Shown here: positions 28,656-37,876 of the stretch, piece after piece
How the letters are laid out: the number at the start of each line of letters is the position of its first letter
Numbering within the stretch: the stretch's first letter is position 1
From: Acinetobacter sp. TGL-Y2
GTDB lineage: Bacteria; Pseudomonadota; Gammaproteobacteria; Pseudomonadales; Moraxellaceae
Direction: 5' to 3'
Assembly: GCF_001612555.1 (NCBI RefSeq)
Contig: NZ_CP015110.1
Span: 1,984,001 to 2,048,000, forward strand
Length of the DNA: 64,000 nt
The notes under the pieces: generated by a model
Databases searched by the model: none
Seen by the model: only the letters and a program-made list of their open reading frames with translations
What the model was told of the DNA's origin: nothing
Made by a program: the position numbers and the translations under genes

Positions 28656-29297
28656 TTATTCATCTTTTTGATCTTTTAGAAAATCAGTATTCAACACTGT
28701 CAGTATCCATTCATACTCCACATCACGCAGCATAAATTTCACTTTAAAACCTTTCGGCAATAACTGCGCAGTTTTAGCATCTTCTTGACTCATCGAATCT
28801 TCAGGCCACTGCGTCAGCTCATTGGGATTTAAGACTTGAATTTGATATTGCTCCACATCGGAGAGCAGTACGCTTGATAAGGGCTGTGCCGAAGCATTCA
28901 TATTTAATTGTGGATACTTTAAACGGTAAATTTTCTTCTCTTGCTGATTATATTGGTATTCAATGCGCTCAAACGGCGATAAGCCTTGCTTTAAAGGGTC
29001 TGTTACGCCCGCCTTGCTAAAACTTAGATTCTGATTGTTTAAGACCAATGCCGGTTGAATCTCGCCTGCAACATTGGCCGTGATGGGTACAATCTGTAAA
29101 GCATCACGCTGGATTTGCAAATAGGCGTCTTGAAGCTGTCCAAGATTCTGTTCATGCGTGGCATTACGATCTTTAACTTTGATTAAATAATCAAACACTT
29201 TCCAGCCCAAAGCAGACAGCACCGCAAAAATGGCAATGGCAACCAGTAACTCGACCAAGGTAAAGCCAAGATGTTTTCGCGCGATCTGAAGCCTCAT
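28656..29297 (-). CDS. gspJ: Type II secretion minor pseudopilin GspJ
   Basis: 213 residues with a short leader RKHLGFTLVELLVAIAIFAVLSALGW: cleavage by GspO after Gly, N-methylated Phe, Glu5. The globular domain carries the usual TPLKQGLSPFERIEYQY region. Its ATG overlaps the gspI stop by 4 bases (ATGA), so the two are translationally coupled. Confidence 0.93.
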   Translation of the reverse strand: MRLQIARKHLGFTLVELLVAIAIFAVLSALGWKVFDYLIKVKDRNATHEQNLGQLQDAYLQIQRDALQIVPITANVAGEIQPALVLNNQNLSFSKAGVTDPLKQGLSPFERIEYQYNQQEKKIYRLKYPQLNMNASAQPLSSVLLSDVEQYQIQVLNPNELTQWPEDSMSQEDAKTAQLLPKGFKVKFMLRDVEYEWILTVLNTDFLKDQKDE

Positions 29298-29824
29298 AAT
29301 TGTTTGTCTTTCACAGGATAATTATAAAACACAGTATGATTCACACCAGATTCAACTTTGCCTAGCGCGTTATTATAAAGACTCACCTGCACTTCAACTT
29401 TCTGGACATTCGGGCTGATGGTCGATTCCGAACGTTTATCAATCTGCCAAGTTTCACCTTGTGCTGTGATTTGTTTGGACTGTGTGCCCTCTAACCATTC
29501 ATTATTGATTTGCATTTGCGCAATTTCATTTTGCGCCACAAACTGTGCTTTGGTGCGTAGAATGGAGTGTGCGGTCGATTGGGTATATTGCATCGCCACT
29601 TTGGTTAGTGCCATCGCCGCCACTGCGAAAATCGCCAAAGCCACCACGACTTCAATTAAGGTAAACCCTGAACGAGGATGAGCAAAACATTGTTTTGCCC
29701 GAGTGCAAGATGAGAAACTTTGTTTCGAATTAACGATTACAGCACTGCTGGATAGTGTCAAAAGCCCATAAGCATTAGTTGAGGAGCAATTTGATGAATT
29801 TTTTGTTAAATATCTAGCTTTCAT
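29294..29824 (-). CDS. gspI: Type II secretion minor pseudopilin GspI with an unusually long leader
   Basis: 176 residues. The mature part begins at FTLIEVVVALAIFAVAAMALTKV, a perfect class III pilin start with Glu5, and ends as expected for GspI. However, 53 residues precede the cleavage point (SG/FTLIE), where GspI usually has about 6-10. The extra stretch is Ser- and Asn-rich with three Cys and is encoded by DNA holding two perfect short palindromes. No ATG or GTG lies closer to the cleavage site, so the long start, which overlaps gspH by 11 bases, seems real. Confidence 0.88.
   Translation of the reverse strand: MKARYLTKNSSNCSSTNAYGLLTLSSSAVIVNSKQSFSSCTRAKQCFAHPRSGFTLIEVVVALAIFAVAAMALTKVAMQYTQSTAHSILRTKAQFVAQNEIAQMQINNEWLEGTQSKQITAQGETWQIDKRSESTISPNVQKVEVQVSLYNNALGKVESGVNHTVFYNYPVKDKQL
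29682..29726. repeat. Two short palindromes inside the gspI leader region
   Basis: GCAAAACA-T-TGTTTTGC (about 29682-29698) and GAAAC-TTT-GTTTC (about 29714-29726) lie 15 bases apart within the extra leader codons. They look like a small inserted palindromic element that kept the reading frame. Positions may be off by a base. Confidence 0.55.
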
Positions 29825-30416
29825 CGATCACCTTCCCCAAATAATCCACCTGAATTAAATCGCCAACAGACTTTTGTTCAAAATACATTTGAATAGTAAC
29901 CGGTTTGACTTCGCCATTGCCTAACCAAATGAGTTTGGGCGCTTCGGCGCTGATCAAATCTGAATTATTGGCATTTTTAAACTCATGCTCTTCAGCTTGA
30001 ATTGAAAATGAAACGCCATGTGGTAATTCTTTCATCGGCTGATCTTTGACTTCAGCCCAAGTTTCATTTTGAGTTGATTGGGCAGCCGAGCGATTGAACC
30101 CATTTTGATTGGTGTTATTTAAAGCGTGTTGATTAGACATATTGGCATTTCGATACTCTAGTAGACCATATCGAAAAGGCTGGACATCCGTTGCAGGTTG
30201 AGTGCTCAGGGCATAAATGCGGGATTGATCATTGGCTTCGCGATTGATACGCTGTAAATCCAACATCAAAATTTCGCGCGCCTGCATCGCTTTACGTTGA
30301 TCTGTGCCACTCAGGTTCATGACCACCAGAGAGGCCATAATACTGATGATCACAATCACCACCATAAGCTCGATGAGCGTAAAACCCATTTGCTGATGCG
30401 ATGATTGTGTTGTCAT
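29814..30416 (-). CDS. gspH: Type II secretion pseudopilin GspH
   Basis: 200 residues with leader MTTQSSHQQMGFTLIELMVVIVIISIM, cleavage after Gly, Glu5 present. The C-terminal domain is long for a minor pseudopilin and fits GspH, the linker between the major pseudopilin shaft and the GspIJK tip. It starts 6 bases after the TetR gene and runs into gspI, so the five genes probably share a transcript. No gspG, gspD, gspE or gspF is in the window. Confidence 0.9.
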   Translation of the reverse strand: MTTQSSHQQMGFTLIELMVVIVIISIMASLVVMNLSGTDQRKAMQAREILMLDLQRINREANDQSRIYALSTQPATDVQPFRYGLLEYRNANMSNQHALNNTNQNGFNRSAAQSTQNETWAEVKDQPMKELPHGVSFSIQAEEHEFKNANNSDLISAEAPKLIWLGNGEVKPVTIQMYFEQKSVGDLIQVDYLGKVIDES

Positions 30417-30422
30417 TGGAAA

Positions 30423-31037
30423 TTAAGCCCTAGAATCTGTAGCCATTGACTGCTTCGGCAACATTAACGCCTGATCAATCAAGGTGACACGGAGCGTGTC
30501 GCGACATCCCAAATAACGCTGATAAAAACTAGAATTAAGAATAGCAGCACCACCATGTGTCACCGACCAGATGGATGCCAAATAATCACGTGAAGACATG
30601 GCACTTTGAATGGCTTCAAGATGGTTTTCTGTCATGCGAATAATAATTCTTAAACGACTTTTACGGATCTGATACATCTCGCTAAACAAATGATTAATGC
30701 CTTGCCCTGTGGTCGAAAGACGTTCTTCAATTTGATGAAAAAGCACAGTACGCTCAGGATGATGCAAGTGATGCAACATAAAAAATGCCAAGTGTTCTGG
30801 AAATCCTTTTTCAGTGTCACGCACCATTTCTAGCAGCATGCGCTCATTACGAATAATGAGCAACATATACAGCTCATCTTTACTTTGAAAATGTTTATAG
30901 AGCGTACCCTTGGCCAAATCCAATTCAGCGGCAAGAGCATCCAAAGTCATTCCTGACTCACCATTTTCTAGAAGAAGTTGTTCAGCTACCTGAAATATTA
31001 ATGCTTCTCTCGCTCTAAACTGAGCCTGACGATCCAT
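30423..31037 (-). CDS. TetR-family transcriptional regulator
   Basis: About 204 residues with the N-terminal TetR helix-turn-helix: ALIFQVAEQLLLENGESGMTLDALAAELDLAKGTLYKHFQSKDELYMLL (residues about 11-59). The C-terminal ligand domain is not recognisable. GTG 31043 is an alternative start. It is six bases upstream of gspH on the same strand, which is unusual for a type II secretion unit; whether it controls that unit is open. Confidence 0.92.
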   Translation of the reverse strand: MDRQAQFRAREALIFQVAEQLLLENGESGMTLDALAAELDLAKGTLYKHFQSKDELYMLLIIRNERMLLEMVRDTEKGFPEHLAFFMLHHLHHPERTVLFHQIEERLSTTGQGINHLFSEMYQIRKSRLRIIIRMTENHLEAIQSAMSSRDYLASIWSVTHGGAAILNSSFYQRYLGCRDTLRVTLIDQALMLPKQSMATDSRA

Positions 31038-31081
31038 CTTCACTCTATAAGCTCTCTTCTTTTATTCTAACCGTTGAAACG

Positions 31082-31858
31082 TTATGCTTGCATTCGAAGA
31101 AGATTTTCAAAATTTTGGGTAGTGATGAATGCAATCTCTTCGAGTGACTTATCATATACATCACTTAAGGCTTTGGCTACATAGGGAACGTACTTTGGTT
31201 CATTAGACTTTCCTCTATAGGGCATAGGCGCAAGATAAGGACTATCTGTTTCAATGAGCAAGCGATCAAGCGGTATTTGCTTGGCCACATCACGTAAATC
31301 TTGCGCATTTTTAAACGATACAATGCCTGAAAATGAGATGTAATAGCCACAATCAAGCACTGCTTTGGCGGTTTCCCAGTCTTCGGTGAAACAATGCAAA
31401 ATACCATGCGTTGATTTTTCAGCACGAATAATGTCAATGGTGTCTGATTTAGACGAACGTGTATGCACCACCACTGGTTTTTTTACAATCTGCGACGCTT
31501 GAATATGTCGTGCAAAACAGTCTTTTTGTTCAGCGACAAATTCGGTGCTATGAAAATAATCCAGTCCTGTCTCACCAATCGCCCAAACTTTTTCAAACTG
31601 AGCCAGTTTAACCAAGGTTTCAACTGAAGCGCGCTGCATCATGACCGGGTCTTCACACGGATGTACCCCTACGCTATAGCCTACACTTGGATGACGTACT
31701 GCAATTTCAGATAAGGCAATATGATCATCCAGATCGACTGAAATGCCCATCATTTTAGATACACCCGCTTCATGGGCTTGCAAAATTGCAGCATCTAGAT
31801 CGCCGTTATAGGGATCTAGATTTAACAGGGTTAAATGACAGTGTGTATCAACAAACAC
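31082..31858 (-). CDS. tatD: TatD-family metal-dependent hydrolase
   Basis: 258 residues, GTG start. Metal ligands are visible: FVDTHCHLTLL (HxH), GETGLDYFHS, VVHTRSS, GILHCFTEDW and LIETDSPYLAPMPYRGK. TatD-type enzymes act as DNA 3' exonucleases or related phosphoesterases; this subgroup (YcfH-like) typically lies next to holB. Here the order holB-pilZ-tatD matches Pseudomonas. Confidence 0.94.
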   Translation of the reverse strand: MFVDTHCHLTLLNLDPYNGDLDAAILQAHEAGVSKMMGISVDLDDHIALSEIAVRHPSVGYSVGVHPCEDPVMMQRASVETLVKLAQFEKVWAIGETGLDYFHSTEFVAEQKDCFARHIQASQIVKKPVVVHTRSSKSDTIDIIRAEKSTHGILHCFTEDWETAKAVLDCGYYISFSGIVSFKNAQDLRDVAKQIPLDRLLIETDSPYLAPMPYRGKSNEPKYVPYVAKALSDVYDKSLEEIAFITTQNFENLLRMQA

Positions 31859-31889
31859 AGCAACACCTACAGTTTATAAAATTCGTGAA

Positions 31890-32234
31890 CTACATTGTAA
31901 AACTAGGATGGTCTGCAGACATACTCCCTGCGAGTAATTTTTCTGCTTCCATTTTGTAATAGATGCCTTTTTCACCACTGAGCTTTATTGCAAAGCCTTG
32001 TGGCTTATTAGCGACCTGTTTATGGGATAACCAAATGACTTTGCCAGTGAGCGGAATTTTTTGAGACTGATTGGGTAAGGTTGCCAATACAAACACGTCT
32101 TCGCCCATTTTCACCGCTTGCTTTGATGGTACAAATAGGCCGCCACCTTGTACAAAAGGCATATAACTGGCTTGCAAGGTTACACGGTCTGCAATATTGA
32201 CTTGTAATAATCCGCCCATACGAGGTGGTTGCAT
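31890..32234 (-). CDS. pilZ: PilZ-domain protein (type IV pilus biogenesis)
   Basis: A 114-residue protein consisting of one PilZ-type domain, lying between holB and tatD exactly as pilZ does in Pseudomonas. Members of this small PilZ group lack the RxxxR c-di-GMP motif, and none is seen here; they act in type IV pilus assembly through PilB and FimX. GGGGA precedes the ATG by 7 bases. Confidence 0.87.
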   Translation of the reverse strand: MQPPRMGGLLQVNIADRVTLQASYMPFVQGGGLFVPSKQAVKMGEDVFVLATLPNQSQKIPLTGKVIWLSHKQVANKPQGFAIKLSGEKGIYYKMEAEKLLAGSMSADHPSFTM

Positions 32235-32255
32235 TATTTTCCCCTTGTTCTGAGA

Positions 32256-33239
32256 TTAAGATACATTCATTAATTTTATAAATAGCTGATCAACCGCTAA
32301 ATTACTTTGTACGTTTTGTTCAATCAATTGTTTAAATTCTTGTATGTCAGTATAAAGTGCAAAGAGCTGCTCTAAACTATATTGGGTCGAAATAGTACTA
32401 AAATCCAAATCACTATTTTTAACGTTCTGATTCAGCTTGACACAAATAATATCAGACAACAAGTATTCAAATAAGGTCATCAAATCTGCAAAATTTAGCT
32501 CTTTATTCCACTTACTCGCATATTGCATAGGCATACTTTTTTGCATGACCAGTTTCTGCCAATCTAGTAAGAAATCAGCACGACGCTTGAGCCACTCCGC
32601 TTGTGACAATTGCATCACTTGTAAAGGCATGTCATTGGCAAGTCCCATCAGCAGTGGAATTTGCGCATGCAAGGCAGGCGCTAATTTCTGTTCTAAAAAC
32701 ACCTGCGCCTGAGCATGAGAGACCCGATCTAAAGCAAAATGTTGCATGCGACTGCGAATGGTTGCAGGCAATTTCAAATAATGATCTGCCAGCAAAATAA
32801 TCACCACCCGATCGCCCGGCTCTTCTAAGGTTTTTAATAATGCATTGGCAGAAGCCATATTTAAAGCTTCAGCTGGTTCAATTACAATGACCCGCCAACC
32901 CTCTACCGTTTGCTGAACAAAGGGTTGTAGATCACGAATTTTTTCAATTTTAATTTTGGCATTTTGCTTTTTGTTGTCTTCATCAGTACTGATATGCACA
33001 TAATTGGGATGCGTATCGGACTTTAACCAAAGACAACTGCTACATTCACCACAAGCCGAGTTTGGCTGTTTATTTAAACATAAAATCCACGCGATAAAAT
33101 GCTGCGCAAAGGCATGCTTACCACAGCCTTTTTTGCCGTAGAACAATAACCCATGCCCCATATTGGGAAAGCGCTGGGTTAAGTTTTGCCAGACCTGTTC
33201 TTGCCACGGATAAACCTGTGAATTTTCAGCATCCATCAT
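32256..33239 (-). CDS. holB: DNA polymerase III subunit delta'
   Basis: About 327 residues. It has a P-loop-like FYGKKGCGKHAFA (residues about 34-46), the four-cysteine zinc module CGECSSC and an AAA+ core with ALLKTLEEPGDRVVIILLAD. It forms the clamp loader with delta and tau. The frame opens at 33251 (GTG), but ATG 33239 fits family length. KdsB lies 18 bases upstream; no tmk is adjacent. Confidence 0.93.
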   Translation of the reverse strand: MMDAENSQVYPWQEQVWQNLTQRFPNMGHGLLFYGKKGCGKHAFAQHFIAWILCLNKQPNSACGECSSCLWLKSDTHPNYVHISTDEDNKKQNAKIKIEKIRDLQPFVQQTVEGWRVIVIEPAEALNMASANALLKTLEEPGDRVVIILLADHYLKLPATIRSRMQHFALDRVSHAQAQVFLEQKLAPALHAQIPLLMGLANDMPLQVMQLSQAEWLKRRADFLLDWQKLVMQKSMPMQYASKWNKELNFADLMTLFEYLLSDIICVKLNQNVKNSDLDFSTISTQYSLEQLFALYTDIQEFKQLIEQNVQSNLAVDQLFIKLMNVS

Positions 33240-33257
33240 GCGTGAGCACACATCCCA

Positions 33258-34019
33258 TTATTCAAAGTTTGAAATATCCATTGCATTTAAACGATCCAAA
33301 TCTGCTTGTGTGTCAACGCCGGGAGGTAAATTGACTTGCGCCACATCTATTGCAATACGATGACCATTTTCCAGCACCCGAAGTTGCTCTAGGCTTTCTA
33401 GCTGTTCGAGCGTGCCTTGCTCCCAAGTCACGTATTCTTGCAGCAATTTCACTCGGTACGCATAGAGTCCTAAATGCCGAAAAGCCTGTGAATGCAATTG
33501 TGACTGAGCAAGCTTTGCCCCATCACGATCATAAGGAATGCTTGCACGGCTGAAATAAAGTGCTTCATTCAACTTGGACATCACTACTTTAACAATGCTG
33601 TCGCGCTGAAACTCATCCAACTGATGGATCGACTCACACAAGGTCGACATTGAGCAGTTTGGTTTATCAACCAAAAGCTGTGCCACTTGTTGGACCAATG
33701 CAGCAGGCAATAAAGGTTCATCACCTTGCACATTGACAATAATATCAGTTGCATCCCAACCTTTGATTTTTGCCACTTCGCTTAAACGATCGGTTCCTGA
33801 TGGATGATTTGGATGGGTCATCACCACATCGACATCTTCTGCACGGCAAATATCGGCAATCCGCTGATCATCCGTTGCAACACATAAGTCATCAAAGCCT
33901 TGCACTTTTCGAGCCTGATCGACGACACGCAAAATCATGGCGCGACCATGAATTTCAAGCAGAGGTTTGCCCGGAAGTCTTGAACTTGAATAACGTGCAG
34001 GAATAACAATATGCTTCAT
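33258..34019 (-). CDS. kdsB: 3-deoxy-manno-octulosonate cytidylyltransferase
   Basis: 253 residues with the opening [18 protein letters not shown] nucleotide-binding loop, [28 protein letters not shown] and an [20 protein letters not shown]-terminus. It activates Kdo as CMP-Kdo for attachment to lipid A. AAAGG lies before the ATG. It is 9 bases after lpxK in the envelope cluster. Confidence 0.97.
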   Translation of the reverse strand: MKHIVIPARYSSSRLPGKPLLEIHGRAMILRVVDQARKVQGFDDLCVATDDQRIADICRAEDVDVVMTHPNHPSGTDRLSEVAKIKGWDATDIIVNVQGDEPLLPAALVQQVAQLLVDKPNCSMSTLCESIHQLDEFQRDSIVKVVMSKLNEALYFSRASIPYDRDGAKLAQSQLHSQAFRHLGLYAYRVKLLQEYVTWEQGTLEQLESLEQLRVLENGHRIAIDVAQVNLPPGVDTQADLDRLNAMDISNFE

Positions 34020-34028
34020 GGAATACCT

Positions 34029-35039
34029 TTAAGAAAGTTGAATACCCAGTTCAGATAACTGCTGGTCTAACAATGGATAACACGCATCAGACAATACTGC
34101 TTCAACGGGCACCACCCAAATTTCACGATTAAAATCAGGATGCTTTTTGAGGAGGGGCAACAGCTTTACTGCATCTTTTTCAGTGGTAATAATCGGATTT
34201 GAATCTTCAAATTGTAAATCATCAATTTCATAATCATGATGATCCGGAAACTCATGACACTGAAAATGATGTAAGCCAATACTTTCCAATGTGGTATAAA
34301 AACGCTGTGGAAAACCAATCCCGACCACCGCATAATAATCCTGATTTAAATCTAGCATTTCAACCTGATCAAACACTGGATTGAGTAAATATGGCTCCCC
34401 CACCTGTAGATGCATATTAAACTCGCTTTGCGGCGTTTCTGCATGCTCAATCACGGTGCTATGGGCTAAGCGCTCAACAGGTTCACGTAAGAAACCTTCA
34501 GGCAATAACTTTTGATTGCCTAAACCTCGATTACGGTCCAGTACAATCCACTCCAACTGACGCGCCAAGGCCCAATGCTGTAGGCCATCATCACTGATAA
34601 TCAGATCAAGCTGATGATGCTTTAGCAATAATTCAATACTGGCTTGTCGGTTTGACCCAACAACCATAGGCACTTCAGTGGATTGAACAATTAGACAAGG
34701 TTCATCGCCAACAATTTCAGGTAGAGCATCCAATGTCACGGCTGCAGGAAAAGGTCCTTGACCGCCATAACCTCTGCTAATCACACCCACACGCACGTTT
34801 TTGCGCTGTAAATACTTGACTAAATGAATCAGTAGCGGGGTCTTGCCACTTCCACCGACCGTAATATTACCAATAATCAGCACGGGAACGGGTGCGGTAT
34901 AGCGGGTTTTTAAACCCGCATCAAACATTTTTTTATTGAATTGAAATCCAGCTTGATATATCCATGACAAAGGACGCAACACAACCAACCACTTAGCCTG
35001 CTTATTCCAAGCATTCTGAATGTTTTGCGCAAGTGACAT
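34029..35039 (-). CDS. lpxK: Tetraacyldisaccharide 4'-kinase
   Basis: 336 residues with the P-loop IGNITVGGSGKTPLLIHLV (residues about 55-73), SRGYGG, DDGLQHWAL and ITTEKDAVKL. LpxK phosphorylates the 4' position to make lipid IVA at the inner membrane. It follows msbA by 5 bases, so lipid A completion and export are cotranscribed. Confidence 0.97.
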   Translation of the reverse strand: MSLAQNIQNAWNKQAKWLVVLRPLSWIYQAGFQFNKKMFDAGLKTRYTAPVPVLIIGNITVGGSGKTPLLIHLVKYLQRKNVRVGVISRGYGGQGPFPAAVTLDALPEIVGDEPCLIVQSTEVPMVVGSNRQASIELLLKHHQLDLIISDDGLQHWALARQLEWIVLDRNRGLGNQKLLPEGFLREPVERLAHSTVIEHAETPQSEFNMHLQVGEPYLLNPVFDQVEMLDLNQDYYAVVGIGFPQRFYTTLESIGLHHFQCHEFPDHHDYEIDDLQFEDSNPIITTEKDAVKLLPLLKKHPDFNREIWVVPVEAVLSDACYPLLDQQLSELGIQLS

Positions 35040-35044
35040 AGGAC

Positions 35045-36769
35045 TTATTCCTCAAAATTTCGTTGATGCAATTGATAGTAAGCCCCATGCATGTCTAACA
35101 GTTCTGCATGTGTTCCTTGCTCAACAATACGTCCTTTGTCCATCACCACAATACGATCTGCATTTTCAATGGTCGATAAACGATGCGCAATCACAATGGT
35201 GGTACGATCTTGCATAGCCTGATCAAATGCACGCTGAATAAAATATTCAGATTCATTGTCTAAAGCACTGGTCGCTTCATCTAAAATCAAAATCGGTGCA
35301 TTTTTCAAAATCGCACGTGCAATTGCGATTCGTTGACGCTGACCACCAGACAGATTCAAACCTTGCGCGCCGAGTGGCGTATCATAGCCTTGTGGCAACG
35401 ACATAATAAAGTCATGCGCATAGGCAGATTTTGCCGCATGAATCACTTGTTCATCGGTTGCACTTTCAAGTTGACCATAGGCAATATTTTCACGCACAGT
35501 ACGGTTAAACAACACCACTTGCTGATTCACCATCGCGATTTGTGAACGCAGTGCGGTGGCTTCTATCTCTTGAATTTTATACTGATCAAATAAAATCTGA
35601 CCCGAACTGACTTCTTGGAAACGCATCAATAGATTCACCAGTGAGGATTTACCTGCCCCTGAACGCCCTACCAAAGCCACGGTTTCACCAGCTTTTACAG
35701 TCAAACTAAAGTCTTGAATGGCATGTAGTCCATCAGGATAAATCAAATTTACATTCTGCAGCTGAATATCACCTTTAAGTGCAGGTTGAGCAGAGCCTGT
35801 ATTTTCTTCTTCTGGTAAATCTAGTAACTCAAATACTGAATAAGCTGCTGCCATACCGCGTTGTAATTTTTCATTAATATCGGTTAAGGCTTTGATCGGT
35901 TTACTCAGCATACCCGCGGCGGTTATGTACGCCACAAACTGACCTGCAGATGTATCTTGTAAAATCTCTGGACGCAGCGCAATCCAAATGATCATACTCA
36001 ATGCCAAAGACATGATGAACTGCACGACAGGACTGTTGAGCTGCTGTACTGCCACCATTTTCAAACCACGACGCAGGTTTTCAAGTGAGCGTTCACGAAA
36101 GCGATCTTGTTCGTAACTTTGCCCACCGAAACCCTTCACCACCAAGTGACCATTTACAGTTTCTTGCACCACATGATTGACGTCACCCATGGTGTTTTGG
36201 ACTTGATTAGAGAGTTTGCGCATGCGTTTGGCTGCAGTACGAATTAAGAGACCGATAATTGGGGTAAAGATCAATATACACAAGGTGAGTCGCCAGTTGG
36301 TGTAAAGCAAATAACCCACCAGACCAATAGTGATTAAACCTTGTTGCAGTAAAGTACGCAGGGATTCTGTCGTTGCAGCAGTGAGCTGTTCAACGTTGTA
36401 CATGATTTTGGCAGTAATATGCCCGCTGGTATTGTCTAAATAATACTGCGCAGGTAACCGCATGAGCTTGCCAAAGACTTCTTGGCGAATATTGAAAATG
36501 AGATTCCGGGAAATGACCGAGGTATAATACCCCCCGAGGAATAAACCTAATCCTCGGAAGAACATCAGTAAAACCACTAAAAAGGGAAAAAGATTGGTAA
36601 AGCTTTGGTCTTTATTTTGAATGGCATTAATGATGGATTCTAACAACTTCGCCACAGAGACTTCTGTTGCGGCATTAAGGACAAAACCAAAAACTACAAT
36701 TAAGCCAATTGGCCAGTACTGTTTTAAGTAACTGATCAGACGTATATATACTTTAAAATCTTGATTCAC
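35045..36769 (-). CDS. msbA: Lipid A export ABC transporter MsbA
   Basis: 574 residues: six membrane segments in the first 320 residues, then an ATPase domain with Walker A VGRSGAGKSSLVNLL, signature LSGGQRQRIAIARAI and Walker B ILILDEATSALD. It flips core-lipid A across the inner membrane. GTG start sharing the G of the exbD stop (TAGTG), with AGAGG just upstream. It belongs to the exbB-exbD-msbA-lpxK-kdsB cluster. Confidence 0.97.
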   Translation of the reverse strand: MNQDFKVYIRLISYLKQYWPIGLIVVFGFVLNAATEVSVAKLLESIINAIQNKDQSFTNLFPFLVVLLMFFRGLGLFLGGYYTSVISRNLIFNIRQEVFGKLMRLPAQYYLDNTSGHITAKIMYNVEQLTAATTESLRTLLQQGLITIGLVGYLLYTNWRLTLCILIFTPIIGLLIRTAAKRMRKLSNQVQNTMGDVNHVVQETVNGHLVVKGFGGQSYEQDRFRERSLENLRRGLKMVAVQQLNSPVVQFIMSLALSMIIWIALRPEILQDTSAGQFVAYITAAGMLSKPIKALTDINEKLQRGMAAAYSVFELLDLPEEENTGSAQPALKGDIQLQNVNLIYPDGLHAIQDFSLTVKAGETVALVGRSGAGKSSLVNLLMRFQEVSSGQILFDQYKIQEIEATALRSQIAMVNQQVVLFNRTVRENIAYGQLESATDEQVIHAAKSAYAHDFIMSLPQGYDTPLGAQGLNLSGGQRQRIAIARAILKNAPILILDEATSALDNESEYFIQRAFDQAMQDRTTIVIAHRLSTIENADRIVVMDKGRIVEQGTHAELLDMHGAYYQLHQRNFEE

Positions 36770-37191
36770 TAATAACCTCTAGTGGGTACCTTGGTACTAA
36801 TATTAATGTTAACAAAGCCCAACTGACCAGCAACATCCATAACACGAATCACATCTTGATGAGTGGCAGCAGAATCTGCTGCAATCACAAACATCAAATC
36901 ACGGCGATCATTTGCCGCCTGTTTAATTGCAGCACTTAAATCAGGCACTTCTTTTGAAGATAAGGCCTGACCATTGACTGCATAATGCCCTGACGAGTCT
37001 ACCATGACCTCAACCTTATGATTGAACTCTTTCGGTGGCACACCTTGAGCATCGGGCAAGCTTAAGTTTAATCTGCTTTGCTGCTGAAAAGTGGTGGTCA
37101 GCAACAAAATGACTAAGATAAATAAAATACAATCAATCATGGGTGTTAAATTAATATGAATATCTTCAACACTTCGACGCTTAAATTTCAT
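36769..37191 (-). CDS. exbD: ExbD/TolR-family protein
   Basis: 140 residues with one N-terminal membrane helix carrying the conserved LTPMIDCILFILVILL, whose Asp (residue about 20) conducts protons, and a periplasmic domain. With the ExbB-like neighbour it forms a proton-driven motor. The pairing with msbA and lpxK is conserved in Pseudomonadales, so its work may serve the envelope rather than a TonB receptor. Confidence 0.93.
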   Translation of the reverse strand: MKFKRRSVEDIHINLTPMIDCILFILVILLLTTTFQQQSRLNLSLPDAQGVPPKEFNHKVEVMVDSSGHYAVNGQALSSKEVPDLSAAIKQAANDRRDLMFVIAADSAATHQDVIRVMDVAGQLGFVNINISTKVPTRGY

Positions 37192-37208
37192 GGCAGCATC
37201 CTTTTATA

Positions 37209-37835
37209 TTAACCCACGTTCGACTGTTCAGCGTCTGTATGATTTTGATAAAATAATGCGGCGTGAAACAAAGTCGATTGCTGTTCTAACTCAGCAATAT
37301 ACTCTTGAACCAAACGCTGAAAATAACGATAGGCAAACAGTGCAGGAATCGCAATCAACATCCCAGCGGCCGTGGTAATCAAGGCTTTAGATAATCCAGG
37401 AATCATCATGGTTGGACTGGTGCCTGACGCCAAATCCATCACCAAGAAGGATTCAATAATCCCGACCACCGTGCCTAAAAGCCCTAATAGGGGTGCAACA
37501 GCACTTAATGTTCCTAGAAAATTCACATTTTTTTCTAAGTAGCCAATCTCACGTGATGCCGTGGCTTCCATTTGAGCTCGAGCAAAAGTCTCACCTTGCG
37601 GTTGGGCTTCAATGGCTTCTTTAAAAATACTGCCCAGCGCCGATTGAGACTGATCTTGATTTAAACTTTTAATGACAGCATCTAACTTTCGACCTTTGCG
37701 CATCATCAAATGTTGCGGCAAAACCAAAGCTCGCTTTAAGCGAATGAACCGCTCTAAGGAAATGGCCACGGTAAAAATCGAACACAACACCAACGGCAGC
37801 ATTAACCAACCGCCTGCTTTAACCAGTTCCCACAT
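37209..37835 (-). CDS. exbB: ExbB/TolQ-family proton channel protein
   Basis: 208 residues with three membrane segments (about 8-28, 108-130 and 148-170). The family core is LGTLSAVAPLLGLLGTVVGIIESF and LITTAAGMLIAIPALFAY, with the Thr residues lining the channel. It starts the exbB-exbD-msbA-lpxK-kdsB unit. Confidence 0.93.
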   Translation of the reverse strand: MWELVKAGGWLMLPLVLCSIFTVAISLERFIRLKRALVLPQHLMMRKGRKLDAVIKSLNQDQSQSALGSIFKEAIEAQPQGETFARAQMEATASREIGYLEKNVNFLGTLSAVAPLLGLLGTVVGIIESFLVMDLASGTSPTMMIPGLSKALITTAAGMLIAIPALFAYRYFQRLVQEYIAELEQQSTLFHAALFYQNHTDAEQSNVG

Positions 37836-37876
37836 TTTTAATTCCCCAAAATTAAAAAATTAGCGACTTAAGCTTT

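Noticed and set aside
28656..30416. gspHIJ as type IV pilus minor pilins (fimT/pilV-like)
   Set aside because: The order H-I-J-K and a GspK with its large domain fit type II secretion rather than the fimT-pilVWX-pilY1 cluster.
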